From an uncultured Clostridia bacterium (GTDB taxonomy: Bacteria > Bacillota > Clostridia > UBA1381): a DNA stretch of 52,520 nt. This document shows positions 14,330-24,290 of the stretch, piece by piece (the stretch's first letter is position 1; every line of letters starts with the position of its first letter). The stretch is from the NCBI GenBank assembly GCA_947585795.1, contig CANPXG010000011.1, positions 1 through 52,520 on the forward strand, read 5' to 3'. The position numbers and the translations under genes are program-made. Below the pieces are notes generated by a model. The model was not told where the DNA came from, searched no databases, and worked only from the letters and a program-made list of their open reading frames with translations.

Positions 14330-14665
14330 TCAAATTTTGTTTTTCGTAAATTTTGTGATAATTTCATGCAAAATTTTACGTTCATCATTCGTTACGCTGT
14401 CCATTAAGCGATACAGGCAAAGCTCCTCGGAAGCGGAAAGATAATTCTTATAGCTTCTGTATTCCGGTAATATGTAAATCCCTCCGTTTTTGCCTTGCTT
14501 GGTGTATACGGGGGCAAAGCTGCTGATGTACTCAATATCTCGCACAATTGTATTTACGGAAACATCAAACTCAAACGCCAATTCCATGCGCGTGGTATGT
14601 TTTCTCAATACAAGAAAATTTAATATTTGGATTCTGCGTTCACTGACGCAAAGTTTGTCCATCAT
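14330..14665 (-). CDS. HTH transcriptional regulator (HTH_11/DeoR-like)
   Basis: This protein of about 111 residues starts MMDKLCVSERRIQILNFL. Its winged-helix segment is HTTRMELAFEFDVSVNTIVRDIEYI (about residues 22-46), followed by the wing KNGGIYIL. There is no WYL or ligand domain, so it is a stand-alone DNA-binding protein. The start follows AAAGGAGGGCAAAGCG. A 10-bp inverted repeat covers the -35 zone of its own promoter, suggesting autorepression. It is immediately upstream of the structured-RNA candidate and may control it. Confidence 0.8.
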   Translation of the reverse strand: MMDKLCVSERRIQILNFLVLRKHTTRMELAFEFDVSVNTIVRDIEYISSFAPVYTKQGKNGGIYILPEYRSYKNYLSASEELCLYRLMDSVTNDERKILHEIITKFTKNKI

Positions 14666-14698
14666 CGCTTTGCCCTCCTTTCGAGAGCAGTATAGCAC

Positions 14699-14727
14699 TT
14701 AAACCACCCAAATCTTTGGTGGTTTAA
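14699..14727. promoter_or_regulatory. Perfect inverted repeat upstream of the HTH gene (candidate operator)
   Basis: TTAAACCACC and GGTGGTTTAA form a perfect 10-bp palindrome with a 9-base gap. It sits just upstream of a -10-like TATACT (14694-14689, minus strand), covering where the -35 would be. That layout suits a repressor binding site. A terminator reading is weaker, though A and T runs follow at 14726-14740. Confidence 0.6.
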
Positions 14728-15155
14728 AAAAATTTTTTCAAATTTTTTTGTTTTTTTCATTTTCAGCAATTCCTTTCGTAAATTTATGAAAAGAAATTGC
14801 TTTGGGCGGCGCTCTTATGTCGCAGGGCAATAAAAATACACGACAGCATATATCGGTCGTGCGTTTATTATTCATATATATACGTTCTATTACTTCGGGT
14901 TTTATATCTGATATTACATTGCAAGAACTGTTTATTTTTTTAGCGCATCACTTCGAAACAACGCTTTCAAACAAAAACCTCCCCCGTAAACGCAGTTCGA
15001 GAAGGTTGTCGCAACTAAACAAGCCTCATCAAACAAGCGTTTTTTTTGATGAGGCTGTATATTGCATTATTTATTCGTACAATTACGAATTATATAATCG
15101 TGTTCAAGGCACAAAAAATCCTGTACAATGTAACAGGAGGTGAATTATTTCTGCT
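14728..15155. other. Gene-poor interval
   Basis: AT-rich DNA with no gene I can support. A perfect 12-bp hairpin (AGCCTCATCAAA 15022-15033 with 15045-15056) lies in the middle. An open frame at 14802-15143 runs through this hairpin and has no good ribosome site. The right end holds the leader of the Xre gene. Confidence 0.5.
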
Positions 15156-15476
15156 ATGGAACACGATGTTTTAGGTGAGGTTATAAAGGAATCCCGACTG
15201 CGCAAGGGACTGTCGCAAGAGCAGTTGGCGGAAATGCTGAATTGCAGTCCGCGCCACATAATGGCGATCGAAAATGAACATAAGAAGCCCGGCTATAAGC
15301 GGCTGTATAAAATTATCCGTCTGCTAAACATTCCCGCCGACACAATATTCTACCCCGAACGCAGGGCGGCAACAAAACAGGACGCCGCGCTTGATGAGCT
15401 TATAAATATGCTGCATATGTGCGATGAGCGCACCGTCCGCTCCGTTGCCGCCGCTGTGCGGGAATCCCTTAAATGA
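15156..15476 (+). CDS. Xre-family HTH regulator
   Basis: The 106-residue protein has an HTH_3 domain at residues 7-62 (VIKESRLRKGLSQEQLAEML, then CSPRHIMAIENEHKKPGYKRL) and a helical tail with no other known domain. These regulators bind operator DNA as dimers. AGGAGGTGA lies 13 bases before the ATG, a long spacing. It is convergent with the small gene at 15484, eight bases away. Context is a mobile-DNA patch, so it may control element genes. Confidence 0.85.
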   Translation: MEHDVLGEVIKESRLRKGLSQEQLAEMLNCSPRHIMAIENEHKKPGYKRLYKIIRLLNIPADTIFYPERRAATKQDAALDELINMLHMCDERTVRSVAAAVRESLK

Positions 15477-15483
15477 GTGAGCG

Positions 15484-15771
15484 TTATAAAACGCCTAATT
15501 TTTTTAACAGTCGCACACAGTCTATCGCGCCCTGCTCGTACAAATACGCGCAGTCCTTGTCTGCCAGCGCGGAGGTTTTGGCGATATAGCCGTTTATAAC
15601 CTCCGCGCTTGCAGCGGGAAGCTCGTCTAATATGGCTTGCATTTGACCGCTCAACTTTGCGATTTCGACATTTAGTTTATCATACGCCTCATTGTGCGTT
15701 TCCCGTAGCTCGTCCAGTCTGCACTCGATGATCTCGTCTATCACCATTTTTATTATTTCTTCTTCTGTCAT
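15484..15771 (-). CDS. Hypothetical helical protein
   Basis: This 95-residue, largely alpha-helical protein (MTEEEIIKMVIDEIIECRLDEL... CVRLLKKLGVL) is probably a cytosolic coiled-coil bundle. Similar short proteins occur in Clostridia mobile elements, but I know no function. The start follows GAGGAGTTGATTTT. It has no signal or membrane segment. Confidence 0.7.
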   Translation of the reverse strand: MTEEEIIKMVIDEIIECRLDELRETHNEAYDKLNVEIAKLSGQMQAILDELPAASAEVINGYIAKTSALADKDCAYLYEQGAIDCVRLLKKLGVL

Positions 15772-16089
15772 AAAATCAACTCCTCATTAAATTGAATATC
15801 GTATAATATCCCCTTCTATTAATATATAAACGGATTAGTTGTTTGTTTTTGTCATATTTTACAAATTTTTGCGCAAGAACAGTGCAAAAACCATATCATC
15901 CTTCTCGTAATTCGCAATAAAATATATACTAAGGAAAAAATGCGATTGATGAATATCTGTAATTCTAGTTTACTAAAATTATATACTAAATTAATATAGT
16001 ATGACGTAAAACCCCGCTTTTCCTAACGTGAATTATCAAAATAACATAATCCGAGTCTTATAACCCAATAAATGTTGCGACGCTCTTGA
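15772..16089. other. AT-rich intergenic DNA
   Basis: No gene, tRNA or clear hairpin was found. It holds the leader of the 95-residue gene and the left flank of the IS630 element. Confidence 0.6.
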
Positions 16090-16107
16090 CTATAGCACTC
16101 CAACAAA

Positions 16108-16728
16108 TTAATACCTGCCAGTGACCGCAGAAAACCATCCCAAGCAATCAGAAACAGAAATGCAGTTAAAAGCATATTTAACAGCCAAAGGCAATTTTTC
16201 GTTATCCCTGATTTTTAATTTTCGGAGGATAGCCTTGATTTTCGACCACATCATTTCAATAGGGTTAAAATCAGGACTGTAAGGCGGAAGATACAGTATT
16301 GTCAGATTTTTATTCGATTTACTTACCGTTTCGGCAACTTCTTTAACGTGATGAGATCGCATATTATCCATAATGAGCACATCACCGTCCTTAAGAGTCG
16401 GTATCAGAACATTTTCAAGATAATCAACAAATTTTTCTTTTGTTGTTCCTCCCGAATAAGTCGTATACGCTGTTTTTCCGTTAAGACGTACAGATGACAA
16501 AATCGTTGTGTTCTTCGGTGTGTTTAACGGCGCATGGTCAATACAGCGAGTTCCGCCGAGACTGCGTCCGTAAATTCTTGTCATATCGGTATTTACACCG
16601 CTTTCATCGAGATAAACAAGACTGTTTTCGTCAAATTCGGAAATAGTTTTACTCCATTCCTTTCTCTGTTCTGCTACATCGGGAACGTTCACGCTCGGTG
16701 GCGTGAAGAGATTTTTTCTTTCGGACAT
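16108..16728 (-). CDS. IS630 transposase catalytic part (OrfB)
   Basis: This 206-residue frame carries the DDE catalytic domain: LVYLDESGVNTD (first Asp), LIMDNMRSHH (second Asp) and LPPYSPDFNPIEMMWSKIK (Glu in PIE). It lacks its own DNA-binding region and continues that of OrfA in the +1 frame. Full transposase is probably a fused product. It cuts and inserts the element at TA sites. The stop lies just inside the left terminal repeat. Confidence 0.88.
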   Translation of the reverse strand: MSERKNLFTPPSVNVPDVAEQRKEWSKTISEFDENSLVYLDESGVNTDMTRIYGRSLGGTRCIDHAPLNTPKNTTILSSVRLNGKTAYTTYSGGTTKEKFVDYLENVLIPTLKDGDVLIMDNMRSHHVKEVAETVSKSNKNLTILYLPPYSPDFNPIEMMWSKIKAILRKLKIRDNEKLPLAVKYAFNCISVSDCLGWFSAVTGRY

Positions 16729-17050
16729 ATCCCATTTTTATCACTGCTTTGCGTACAGTTTCGTTTGTGACGTGCAGATCAAGCTTTTCAATTATTTCGT
16801 CAATAGTTATATCCGGACGTTCCTGTATTGTTTTGCTTATTGCTGACAAAGCATCTTCCGAAAGCAGGGGTTTCCTTCCCCGCTGATTTGTGCGCAGTTT
16901 AACGGATCCCGTTGCTTTTTTCTGACGTTCAAGACGATATACAATACTTTCATCAACCGAGTAACATTCCGCCACTTCTTTGGCATTATGAGTCCTTTCA
17001 TATGCTTCTACTAATAATTCCCCTGCTTCGTTATGCAGCATTTTTACCAC
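16649..17050 (-). CDS. IS630 transposase DNA-binding part (OrfA)
   Basis: The 133-residue frame has paired HTH segments: NAKEVAECYSVDESIVYRLER and ITIDEIIEKLDLHVTNETVRKAV. Homology ends at GYVRKKK, where a run of six A in GAAAAAATC allows slippage into the OrfB frame. After that point OrfA codes a short nonhomologous tail. The fused protein would read GYVRKK followed by NLFTPP. Confidence 0.85.
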   Translation of the reverse strand: MVKMLHNEAGELLVEAYERTHNAKEVAECYSVDESIVYRLERQKKATGSVKLRTNQRGRKPLLSEDALSAISKTIQERPDITIDEIIEKLDLHVTNETVRKAVIKMGYVRKKKSLHATERERSRCSRTEKGME

Positions 17051-17208
17051 CTCTATCTTTATTATACCTCTTTTGTCAAGCTTTGGTGGTATTTTGTTGG
17101 ATTGCTATAGGTTCGGCTCGGTATCAGGAATATTGGCATGAAACAGTTACGGCTGCCGGAATCTAAATGGTTGGTTAATGTTGCGCGATAGTATTTGAAC
17201 AATAAAGA

Positions 17209-17232
17209 AGGTCACGGGTGATTCCGTGACCT
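17209..17232 (-). terminator. Hairpin after the toxin-immunity genes
   Basis: A perfect 9-bp stem (AGGTCACGG with CCGTGACCT, loop of six) with TCTTTATT after it on the minus strand, a weak T-tract, downstream of the immunity gene. Confidence 0.6.
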
Positions 17233-17291
17233 CCTCCTATCAAATCAATGACTATTAAACAGACTTGTCAATAAAAATGTATATACTGTCA

Positions 17292-17732
17292 TTAACATTT
17301 ATGTATTTTATTATGCCATTCCGTTAAGTCTCTATAAAGATTATTCGCAATATCGTTAATGTAAGTTTGGTCTATATCAAAGTTAAACTTCAATAATTGC
17401 TCTTTATGTTCACTATATAAATCCCCCTCAATTGATATTCTACCTAATCTATTTATAGAAAATATAACTTGTGATCCAAGTGATAAATCTTTAATTAATG
17501 CTGTGCCACTCAGCGTTTTGTTCAATTTATATAAACATTCAGCAAATATATATATATCATTAAAATCAACAATAAATAAACTTTTGCCACAATAATTATG
17601 GGAAACTACATCAATCTCAAATTCTGTATTAAACTTATTACCTCTCTTTTTATCCTCAAGAGAAATACTAATGTTACGAATTATAAAATTATCCCCATCA
17701 TTATTTTTGCTAAGTCTATATTCTTCCATCAT
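17292..17732 (-). CDS. Probable immunity protein for the RHS toxin
   Basis: The 146-residue cytosolic protein shows alternating beta-strand pattern (FIIRNISISLED, FNTEFEIDVVS, KSLFIVDFNDIYIFAECLYKL) and a helical end. It resembles small RHS/WapA-neighbour immunity proteins in size and layout, though I cannot name its family. Its ATG follows GGAGGTTTGTTGGA and is 29 bases after the RHS stop. Gene order toxin then immunity is standard for polymorphic toxins. Function is inferred from position. Confidence 0.6.
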   Translation of the reverse strand: MMEEYRLSKNNDGDNFIIRNISISLEDKKRGNKFNTEFEIDVVSHNYCGKSLFIVDFNDIYIFAECLYKLNKTLSGTALIKDLSLGSQVIFSINRLGRISIEGDLYSEHKEQLLKFNFDIDQTYINDIANNLYRDLTEWHNKIHKC

Positions 17733-17761
17733 TCCAACAAACCTCCTGTATCAGTTTAAAA

Positions 17762-20700
17762 CTATCTCCAATATTTAAAATGGTAGATTGTATTTGAAAC
17801 TATATCATATAATACTTCCAGTGTATATTCTTTTCCATTTTTTATCATAGAGATATAGTACATATACGCATTAGACCCTTGTGGGTCTGGTATAGACTCG
17901 CCATATTCAATTGCTTGCTGCAATATTTGTATAGGCACATATCTTCCAGCTTCGCTCATATGCTTAGCAGCAGTTTCTGAAAAATTGAACAAAGTGCTAT
18001 TTGTATCAGCTATATTTCCTAATACTCTTCCACCTTTTATGAATGCTGCTATGGTCATGGTAGAAATAGTAAAGTAAGCAATTTCATCGATAACATCTCG
18101 TCTATGTGCTATAATTTTTGCCCCTTTTACGTATTCTATGGCGTTGTAGATTTTATCTAAACTATTATTATCCCCATTTACAATAGAATTTAAAGCATCT
18201 GCTATTCCACCCCAGTTTTCATAATACTCTACTTCGTTAGCAATTATTGCTTTTGCATTCATAGCTATATCATATGCATCTTCAAATTCTACTGTATATG
18301 ACGCATAACATTCCATAATATTTCTGGCATAGTATATATCATCTAATGCATAAATAATCTCATCATAACTCATTCCCCGCGGGTCAACAAATATAACCGG
18401 ATTATTCCCGCAATAAGCATACCAATTCAATCCGTCCCGCGCAGGGTCTTCGCTGATAAAACGTCCTGTTACAGGTTTGTAATATCTTGCTCTAAGGTAG
18501 GTGCTGTCCGTTTCAGTATCATAATACTCACCACAATATCTGAACGGATTTGTATCATTATCAGCCTTGTTTATCTCAACACCAAAAGCATCATAGCTAT
18601 ACTGCTTTGTTATATTTCCGCTGCTATTGGTAAGTTGCACAACATCGCCGTGTCCGTTATAGGTATAGAAGCTTTCGTTGCTGCCCTTCTTTGACGAAAT
18701 AAGCTGTATTCCGCGGATATACTTCGTTACCGTACCGTTTGTAACATCACCCGCTATATTCGTTCCGTCCCAAATATGGCTTGTGGTTACTCCGTCAACC
18801 GTTTTGCTCATACGCAGTCCGTCGCCGTTGTAGGTGTAACTTGTTGTCTTGCCGTTTTGCATCGTTCTTGTGAGCTGATTCCAACTGTCGTATTCGCTGT
18901 AGCTGTTCGTAGCGCCGCCCGCAGGTTCTACGCCCATGCTCGGTGCGCCGGTACTGCTTGCTGTGGTTGTCATACTTGAAATCTGGTTGCCGTTCGGGTC
19001 ATACCAAAAATCGGTTGTTTCCGAAGATTCATTTAATTTTTTGGTCTGATTTCTAAGACGATTGTTCTTGTCATATGTATAACTTGTAGTATAGTTTTCA
19101 TTTCCCGTAACGCTCAGCTGACTTCTGTTGCCATAAATGTCATACTGATAGCTGTATGTATTATCCGGCGTTTGCTCCTTGACAAGACGATTGACACCGT
19201 CATAGGTGTAATTTGTCGTACCTTTGCTTACTCCCGCAACGCTCTCTGTTTTACTCTCTTGGTTTCCGTCTACATAATATGTATAACTGTACTTGGAAAT
19301 CTGCGTACTGCCGTTCGCGTTATTTACTTCGGTAAGCAGACTTGCAAGGTTATAACTGTAGTCTGTTGTCTGACTGCCGTATGAGGACTTTTTCAGCGTT
19401 CCGTCGGGATTGTATGTGTACGCAGCCTTTACAGTGCCGTTCTCATATACCTTTGTAAGCTGATTCGTTTTATCGTAGTCATAGGTAAGCGTATATTGAA
19501 CCGTACCGCCTTTTGTGAGCTTAAAGCTCTTACGGTTGCCGTTTATATCATAATTATACTCCTTAACGCTGCCGTCTGTCAAGCTTTCTTTGAGTAATCT
19601 TCCAAGACCGTCATAGGTGGACGTAGTAGTTACGCCACCGCCCGTCATGCTTGTACGATTGCCTTTCATATTATATGTATACGTGTAGGTATCATCGCTT
19701 GATTTGCTCGAACTCTTTTTCGTAAGCTGATTTAAACCGTCATAGTTATATGTTAACGTGTATCCGTTTCTGTCAACGGTTTTTATGAGATTGCCGTTGA
19801 TGTCGTAAGTGTTTGTAACCCTCTGTCCCAAAGCGTCTGTCTGCGATGTACACCTGTTCATGCTGTCATACGCATATTTAGTAACAGCGTAATTGCTCGA
19901 ACCGCTGACTTTATCCAGTTCCGTGATTTTAAGAGCATCTACATCACCTGTGTACATTCTGAGCACGTTACCAACGCTGTCATAATAATACTGCACGCAG
20001 TCGGCAACATCGCTTCCATCGAAAGTGCTTACCTTAGTCGGCTGGTTCTGCCAGTTATACGTGTACTCCGTCGTCGTGTACGACGCGCTCGAACCAACGG
20101 CATTATTCGCTGTCTGAGACTTTGTAAGATTGCCGTTTCCGTCATAATAATATTTATTTGTCGAATATACCGTGCTTGTACCGTTCTTTTGGAAAGGAAT
20201 CTGTTCCTGAATCAGTCTGCCGAGATTATCATAGGTGTTTGTGGTTACATTTCCGTTTTTATCCTTAACCGTTATCAGATTTCCCAACCCGTCATAGGTG
20301 TTTGTAATACTGTAGCCGTTAACGTCTGTTTCCTTGGTGACATTTCCCACCGCGTCATACTCATATTTCGCCGAATATACGGTTGAACTCCAGCCCTCAT
20401 CGGCAGCTCGCGGCTCGCGGACGGTTTTCACATTGCCGAGATAGTCATATGTGTATGTAGTGACAGCTGACTTATTTACGCCGTTTTCCTTATATTGAAC
20501 ATCTTCTTTGACTACGTTGCCGTATATATCGGAATACTGTATATTCTTAGTGTTTTGGGCTTCCGTATCTCCAATAACGGTTGTTGTAACCTTAAATTGC
20601 TTTTCGGTGGGCAGCACTTCGTACTCATAAGTTTGTTTGGATAAAGTTTTACCGCTATTATCTATGACCTCGCTTGATGTTTTTCTTCCCAAAGCATCAA

Positions 20701-23700
20701 ATGAAGTTACTGTTTTTGAGTTGTTGTCTACGTCACTATATGTCTGTACAATATCCTGTCCGTTTGCAAACGCATATTCGTGTGATGTTATTTTTTTATC
20801 GTCAGATACGTTATATTCAGAACTCAAATTGCCAACGCTGTCATAATCATACCTAATTGTTTTACCATTTTCATTTCTCACTGCGACTTGGTTTTTTACG
20901 ATTACATTTGTCCGGTCAAACTGAACAGTATAGGTGTATGTTCTGTAGCTGTCATCGGGATTTGTTGTTTTGGTTAATCGGTTATTTTTATCATATTCAT
21001 AGCTGTAAATATTACCGTTGCTGTCCGTTTCTTTAATTACGTTGCCCCAACAGTCATAAACATAGCTATGCTGAACGGCGCTTACTGCGTTTCCGTTAGC
21101 ATCTTTCAAATCTGATTCTTTAGCTGATGTAATATAAGCGTTAGATATGACATTATTACTATCTGCATACGCAAACGATACTGTGGCATACTGGCTCATA
21201 TTACCGTTTACACCATATTGATTTACTTTTGTTACATTGCCATATGAATCATACTCGTATGTTGACTTTTTCTTTGTGCTGTTATTTTCCAATACTGTGC
21301 TTTCCGTTATAGTCTTGTGGTTACTGCTCGGAGTATAGTTTTCTATAATGCTTTTGCCCGATTCGCTCTTATACGACTTTTTAATCGGATAATGATATGA
21401 GGAATCATATGTATATGTAACTTTTCTATCATTATCATTATTGATTGTTTCTGTCAAAACATTTCCCCAATCATCGTATGTTCGTTGAACACTTGTTTCG
21501 ACGAATTGCGTGTGGCTTTTGCTTTCAGGGTCAGAGAATGTTTTTCTTTGTTGTTTAGTGCATAGATTCCTTTTATCATATGTATATGATGTTGTAGTTC
21601 TATCATATGCCGGATAAGAAGTTATGTCGTTAACCGTTTGTTTTTTTATAGCTTCAACGGTAGCTTCGGATAGTAATATCTCATCATTCTGGTAAATGTA
21701 CGAATTGGTTGTCAATACTTTATCATCAATGGATCTTGCATTTATATTCCTTCTTTCTATGCCGACAACAAATTTTACGTCATATGGTATCTCTGTTATA
21801 TTTCTGTAGTGAGGATATCCCGACGGTGTTTTAATATCCCGTGCATTACTGGTTTTATCTTTTACGGATATTTCATGAGTAATATTTTCAACGCCAACCG
21901 TATTATTACTAATTTTATTAGTTTCATCATTGTAATAATAATTTCTTAAGATTGCACTTGTGTATGATGGATATTCTCTAATTCCATCTGTACCAAAATT
22001 ATCTGTTATTGACATTTGGTTGAAATTATATGTAGCACCTGTAGGATATACTACTGAAGACATATATGAATATGGAATTTCAGTTCCATGCATCTTTATG
22101 TTCTTATCTGTTAAAGAAATCATGCCATAGGTATTGCTATAAGTATATTTTGTTGATAATCCTTCTGAGTCCGTAACCAAAGTTAGATTATATAAGCAAG
22201 GATTAGGTTGAAAATAAAGACCATCCGTTACATCAACAATATATTCTTCGCCGTCAATATCTGTACGAGTTAATCCTACGTTAAGTATTTTATCCTTAGC
22301 ATATGTGATAGTTTTTATAGTGTTTGTCTTTGGCTCCTTTATAGTAATATCTATAAAATATCTGTCGTAAGTAACATATTCTTGCGCCAACTGACTCCAG
22401 CCTTGAGCGGTTTCTTTTCTATTATAGTCAAATGTGATCTCTCGCCCGACACTGTCTATTATCTTATTCAGTACATAGTAGCTGTGAATATTTTTCCCAT
22501 AATAAAAACGAATTTTATTACCAAATCTGTCTTCAATACCAAGTAATTCTCCATTAGTGCCAAAGTAATACTTTTTACCGTCTGATTCTGTTAACAAATA
22601 TCCTGTTGAACGACCATCAAATTTACCGCCATAATATGTTAGCTGCATATCTTTTAGTTTATACCCAACAAGATTTGAATAACTAGCACCTCGTTCATAA
22701 CACCAAGTACCTTTAGTTCCATAATGAAGATATTCATATGGTTCATATTCTAACTCACTATCAACATATCTCTGTTCATCTTTGATTTCTATATATGGAA
22801 AATCAAATTCCCAGCCCACACCTAAATCAGAGAAGCTTTTTGTCTTATTGATCAATTTTTCTGTTGTATAGTAAGGAATCTCCGGAATTGTTACATAAAC
22901 CTCTTCTTTAGTGATATTGTTATCATCAACTAGTATAGAGATTTCTTTGATTTTTCCATGACTAAATGAAATAGTCTTATCGTATTTTCCATTGCCGACA
23001 TCTTGTTTTGCTTGATTAACATCTGAGGTGTGTTCGAACAAGCCGGAGATATTCCCTCTCTCTATTTGTTCATCTACATATTGGTGCTCTACTGCACTAT
23101 ATATATAATAATTTCCGTACTGCTGCGGTGGTAGCAATGTAACCGAATAAGAGTTGGTAGCAGCGCTTGGTGTACTTCCGTTTGTTGTGCTCTCTCTGTA
23201 TGTTATTTTTATATCTGCAACTGCGTAAACTCTAAAATATCCTATTTTACGATTTTGATAATTATCAGATAATGCAACACCTGCATCAAGCATATTAGCT
23301 CTTTCTGAACTATATACTCTGTTTAAGTTTAAATCTAAACCATTGATACCCTTTAAACTAAGGTCATTTTCAACCACAGTAAGATTTCCGCTGACCGGAT
23401 TAATATCATAGCCTGTTTTTATGGTGTATCCACTTGTTTTTTCATTATCGTATTTTGCTGTAGGATATATTGAACCATTATATGTGGTTATAATGTCATC
23501 GTTATCAGTTGACGCAGTTAAAGATATTTCTTTGTTATTATTCGGAATACTTTTGAGAATAACGGGAGGATTATTTTCTTCAGCCCAGTCTTCACTAATA
23601 TCAGCATCCAAATTATCTGAATTTTCAATAACGCCGCTTTCCTTTGCTTCGACTATTTCGGATTCACTCAGACCGTTTTTCAACAATAAATCGTCTAGTC

Positions 23701-24256
23701 CTAATTGATTGAACACTGTCTCAATATCATCAGGTTCTCCATCATACATTATTTCCGAATTTTCATTTACCTCAATATTTTCCGACAAATTTAATTCTTC
23801 TTTCACCTGTTGCCATGTCATTTCTTGAGATGGACTTTCGATTTTATCATCTTCCGCCATTAATGCAATTTGCTGCTGAGCAATTTCCGTGCGCGACCCT
23901 TTTATTTTCAGTATTTCATATGGTGTTTTGTCACACTTTTCAGAAAGCTTGATGGCATTTGAAATGTCCAACATAGAGAATCCTAAATCATATAAATCTT
24001 TAATATCTTTTCCGTTCAACTCCGCGCCCGGATTTACATACTCCTCTTTATATTCAGCATCGTTGTCATCTTCCTCACCCGCGCCGGAAAACATTTCAGA
24101 AAAAATATTTTTCGCTTTATCTGCCCCATACGATATTGCGAACTCAATTTCATTGCCTGTAACTTCCGAATCAGCAATTTCTCCCGCATATGCGATACTG
24201 GGCAAAAACATCGAAATTGTCAGCAGCGAAGCAATTATCTTTTTTATCTTACTCAT
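17762..24256 (-). CDS. RHS/YD-repeat polymorphic toxin, secreted
   Basis: This 2164-residue protein has a signal peptide (MSKIKKIIASLLTISMFLPS, cleavage likely after AYA at 25). A variable N-terminal region runs to about residue 280. Residues about 280-1950 are RHS/YD repeats with many YDxxGNxxxxxxxN units (for example YDSVGNVLRMYTGD). The shell closes with YLRARYYKPVTGRFISEDP and NPVIFVDPRG. The last 202 residues after DPRG are the delivered toxin region. Their final 75 residues (FSETAAKHMSEAGRYVPIQI...) recall BECR/DUF4258-like ribonuclease tips, by eye. It likely acts in contact-dependent competition. An S8 protease gene sits directly upstream in the operon and may process it. WapA of Bacillus is the nearest known analogue. 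Confidence 0.9.
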   Translation of the reverse strand: MSKIKKIIASLLTISMFLPSIAYAGEIADSEVTGNEIEFAISYGADKAKNIFSEMFSGAGEEDDNDAEYKEEYVNPGAELNGKDIKDLYDLGFSMLDISNAIKLSEKCDKTPYEILKIKGSRTEIAQQQIALMAEDDKIESPSQEMTWQQVKEELNLSENIEVNENSEIMYDGEPDDIETVFNQLGLDDLLLKNGLSESEIVEAKESGVIENSDNLDADISEDWAEENNPPVILKSIPNNNKEISLTASTDNDDIITTYNGSIYPTAKYDNEKTSGYTIKTGYDINPVSGNLTVVENDLSLKGINGLDLNLNRVYSSERANMLDAGVALSDNYQNRKIGYFRVYAVADIKITYRESTTNGSTPSAATNSYSVTLLPPQQYGNYYIYSAVEHQYVDEQIERGNISGLFEHTSDVNQAKQDVGNGKYDKTISFSHGKIKEISILVDDNNITKEEVYVTIPEIPYYTTEKLINKTKSFSDLGVGWEFDFPYIEIKDEQRYVDSELEYEPYEYLHYGTKGTWCYERGASYSNLVGYKLKDMQLTYYGGKFDGRSTGYLLTESDGKKYYFGTNGELLGIEDRFGNKIRFYYGKNIHSYYVLNKIIDSVGREITFDYNRKETAQGWSQLAQEYVTYDRYFIDITIKEPKTNTIKTITYAKDKILNVGLTRTDIDGEEYIVDVTDGLYFQPNPCLYNLTLVTDSEGLSTKYTYSNTYGMISLTDKNIKMHGTEIPYSYMSSVVYPTGATYNFNQMSITDNFGTDGIREYPSYTSAILRNYYYNDETNKISNNTVGVENITHEISVKDKTSNARDIKTPSGYPHYRNITEIPYDVKFVVGIERRNINARSIDDKVLTTNSYIYQNDEILLSEATVEAIKKQTVNDITSYPAYDRTTTSYTYDKRNLCTKQQRKTFSDPESKSHTQFVETSVQRTYDDWGNVLTETINNDNDRKVTYTYDSSYHYPIKKSYKSESGKSIIENYTPSSNHKTITESTVLENNSTKKKSTYEYDSYGNVTKVNQYGVNGNMSQYATVSFAYADSNNVISNAYITSAKESDLKDANGNAVSAVQHSYVYDCWGNVIKETDSNGNIYSYEYDKNNRLTKTTNPDDSYRTYTYTVQFDRTNVIVKNQVAVRNENGKTIRYDYDSVGNLSSEYNVSDDKKITSHEYAFANGQDIVQTYSDVDNNSKTVTSFDALGRKTSSEVIDNSGKTLSKQTYEYEVLPTEKQFKVTTTVIGDTEAQNTKNIQYSDIYGNVVKEDVQYKENGVNKSAVTTYTYDYLGNVKTVREPRAADEGWSSTVYSAKYEYDAVGNVTKETDVNGYSITNTYDGLGNLITVKDKNGNVTTNTYDNLGRLIQEQIPFQKNGTSTVYSTNKYYYDGNGNLTKSQTANNAVGSSASYTTTEYTYNWQNQPTKVSTFDGSDVADCVQYYYDSVGNVLRMYTGDVDALKITELDKVSGSSNYAVTKYAYDSMNRCTSQTDALGQRVTNTYDINGNLIKTVDRNGYTLTYNYDGLNQLTKKSSSKSSDDTYTYTYNMKGNRTSMTGGGVTTTSTYDGLGRLLKESLTDGSVKEYNYDINGNRKSFKLTKGGTVQYTLTYDYDKTNQLTKVYENGTVKAAYTYNPDGTLKKSSYGSQTTDYSYNLASLLTEVNNANGSTQISKYSYTYYVDGNQESKTESVAGVSKGTTNYTYDGVNRLVKEQTPDNTYSYQYDIYGNRSQLSVTGNENYTTSYTYDKNNRLRNQTKKLNESSETTDFWYDPNGNQISSMTTTASSTGAPSMGVEPAGGATNSYSEYDSWNQLTRTMQNGKTTSYTYNGDGLRMSKTVDGVTTSHIWDGTNIAGDVTNGTVTKYIRGIQLISSKKGSNESFYTYNGHGDVVQLTNSSGNITKQYSYDAFGVEINKADNDTNPFRYCGEYYDTETDSTYLRARYYKPVTGRFISEDPARDGLNWYAYCGNNPVIFVDPRGMSYDEIIYALDDIYYARNIMECYASYTVEFEDAYDIAMNAKAIIANEVEYYENWGGIADALNSIVNGDNNSLDKIYNAIEYVKGAKIIAHRRDVIDEIAYFTISTMTIAAFIKGGRVLGNIADTNSTLFNFSETAAKHMSEAGRYVPIQILQQAIEYGESIPDPQGSNAYMYYISMIKNGKEYTLEVLYDIVSNTIYHFKYWR

Positions 24257-24290
24257 AATTTTTTCCTTTCTTAGCGTTTTTTTTGTAATA

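Larger units (their letters stand above)
16090..17110 (-). mobile_element. IS630-family insertion sequence
   Basis: About 1.02 kb bounded by terminal inverted repeats CTATAGCACTCCAACAAA (16090-16107) and CTATAGCAATCCAACAAA (minus strand, 17110-17093), 17 of 18 matching. Both ends carry TA, the family's target duplication. Two overlapping transposase frames fill the interior. The ends are intact, so the element could still move. Confidence 0.9.

Noticed and set aside
14802-15143. 113-residue open frame on the plus strand
   Set aside because: It has no ribosome site, starts at TTG or a poor ATG, and runs through a perfect hairpin; no family recognised.
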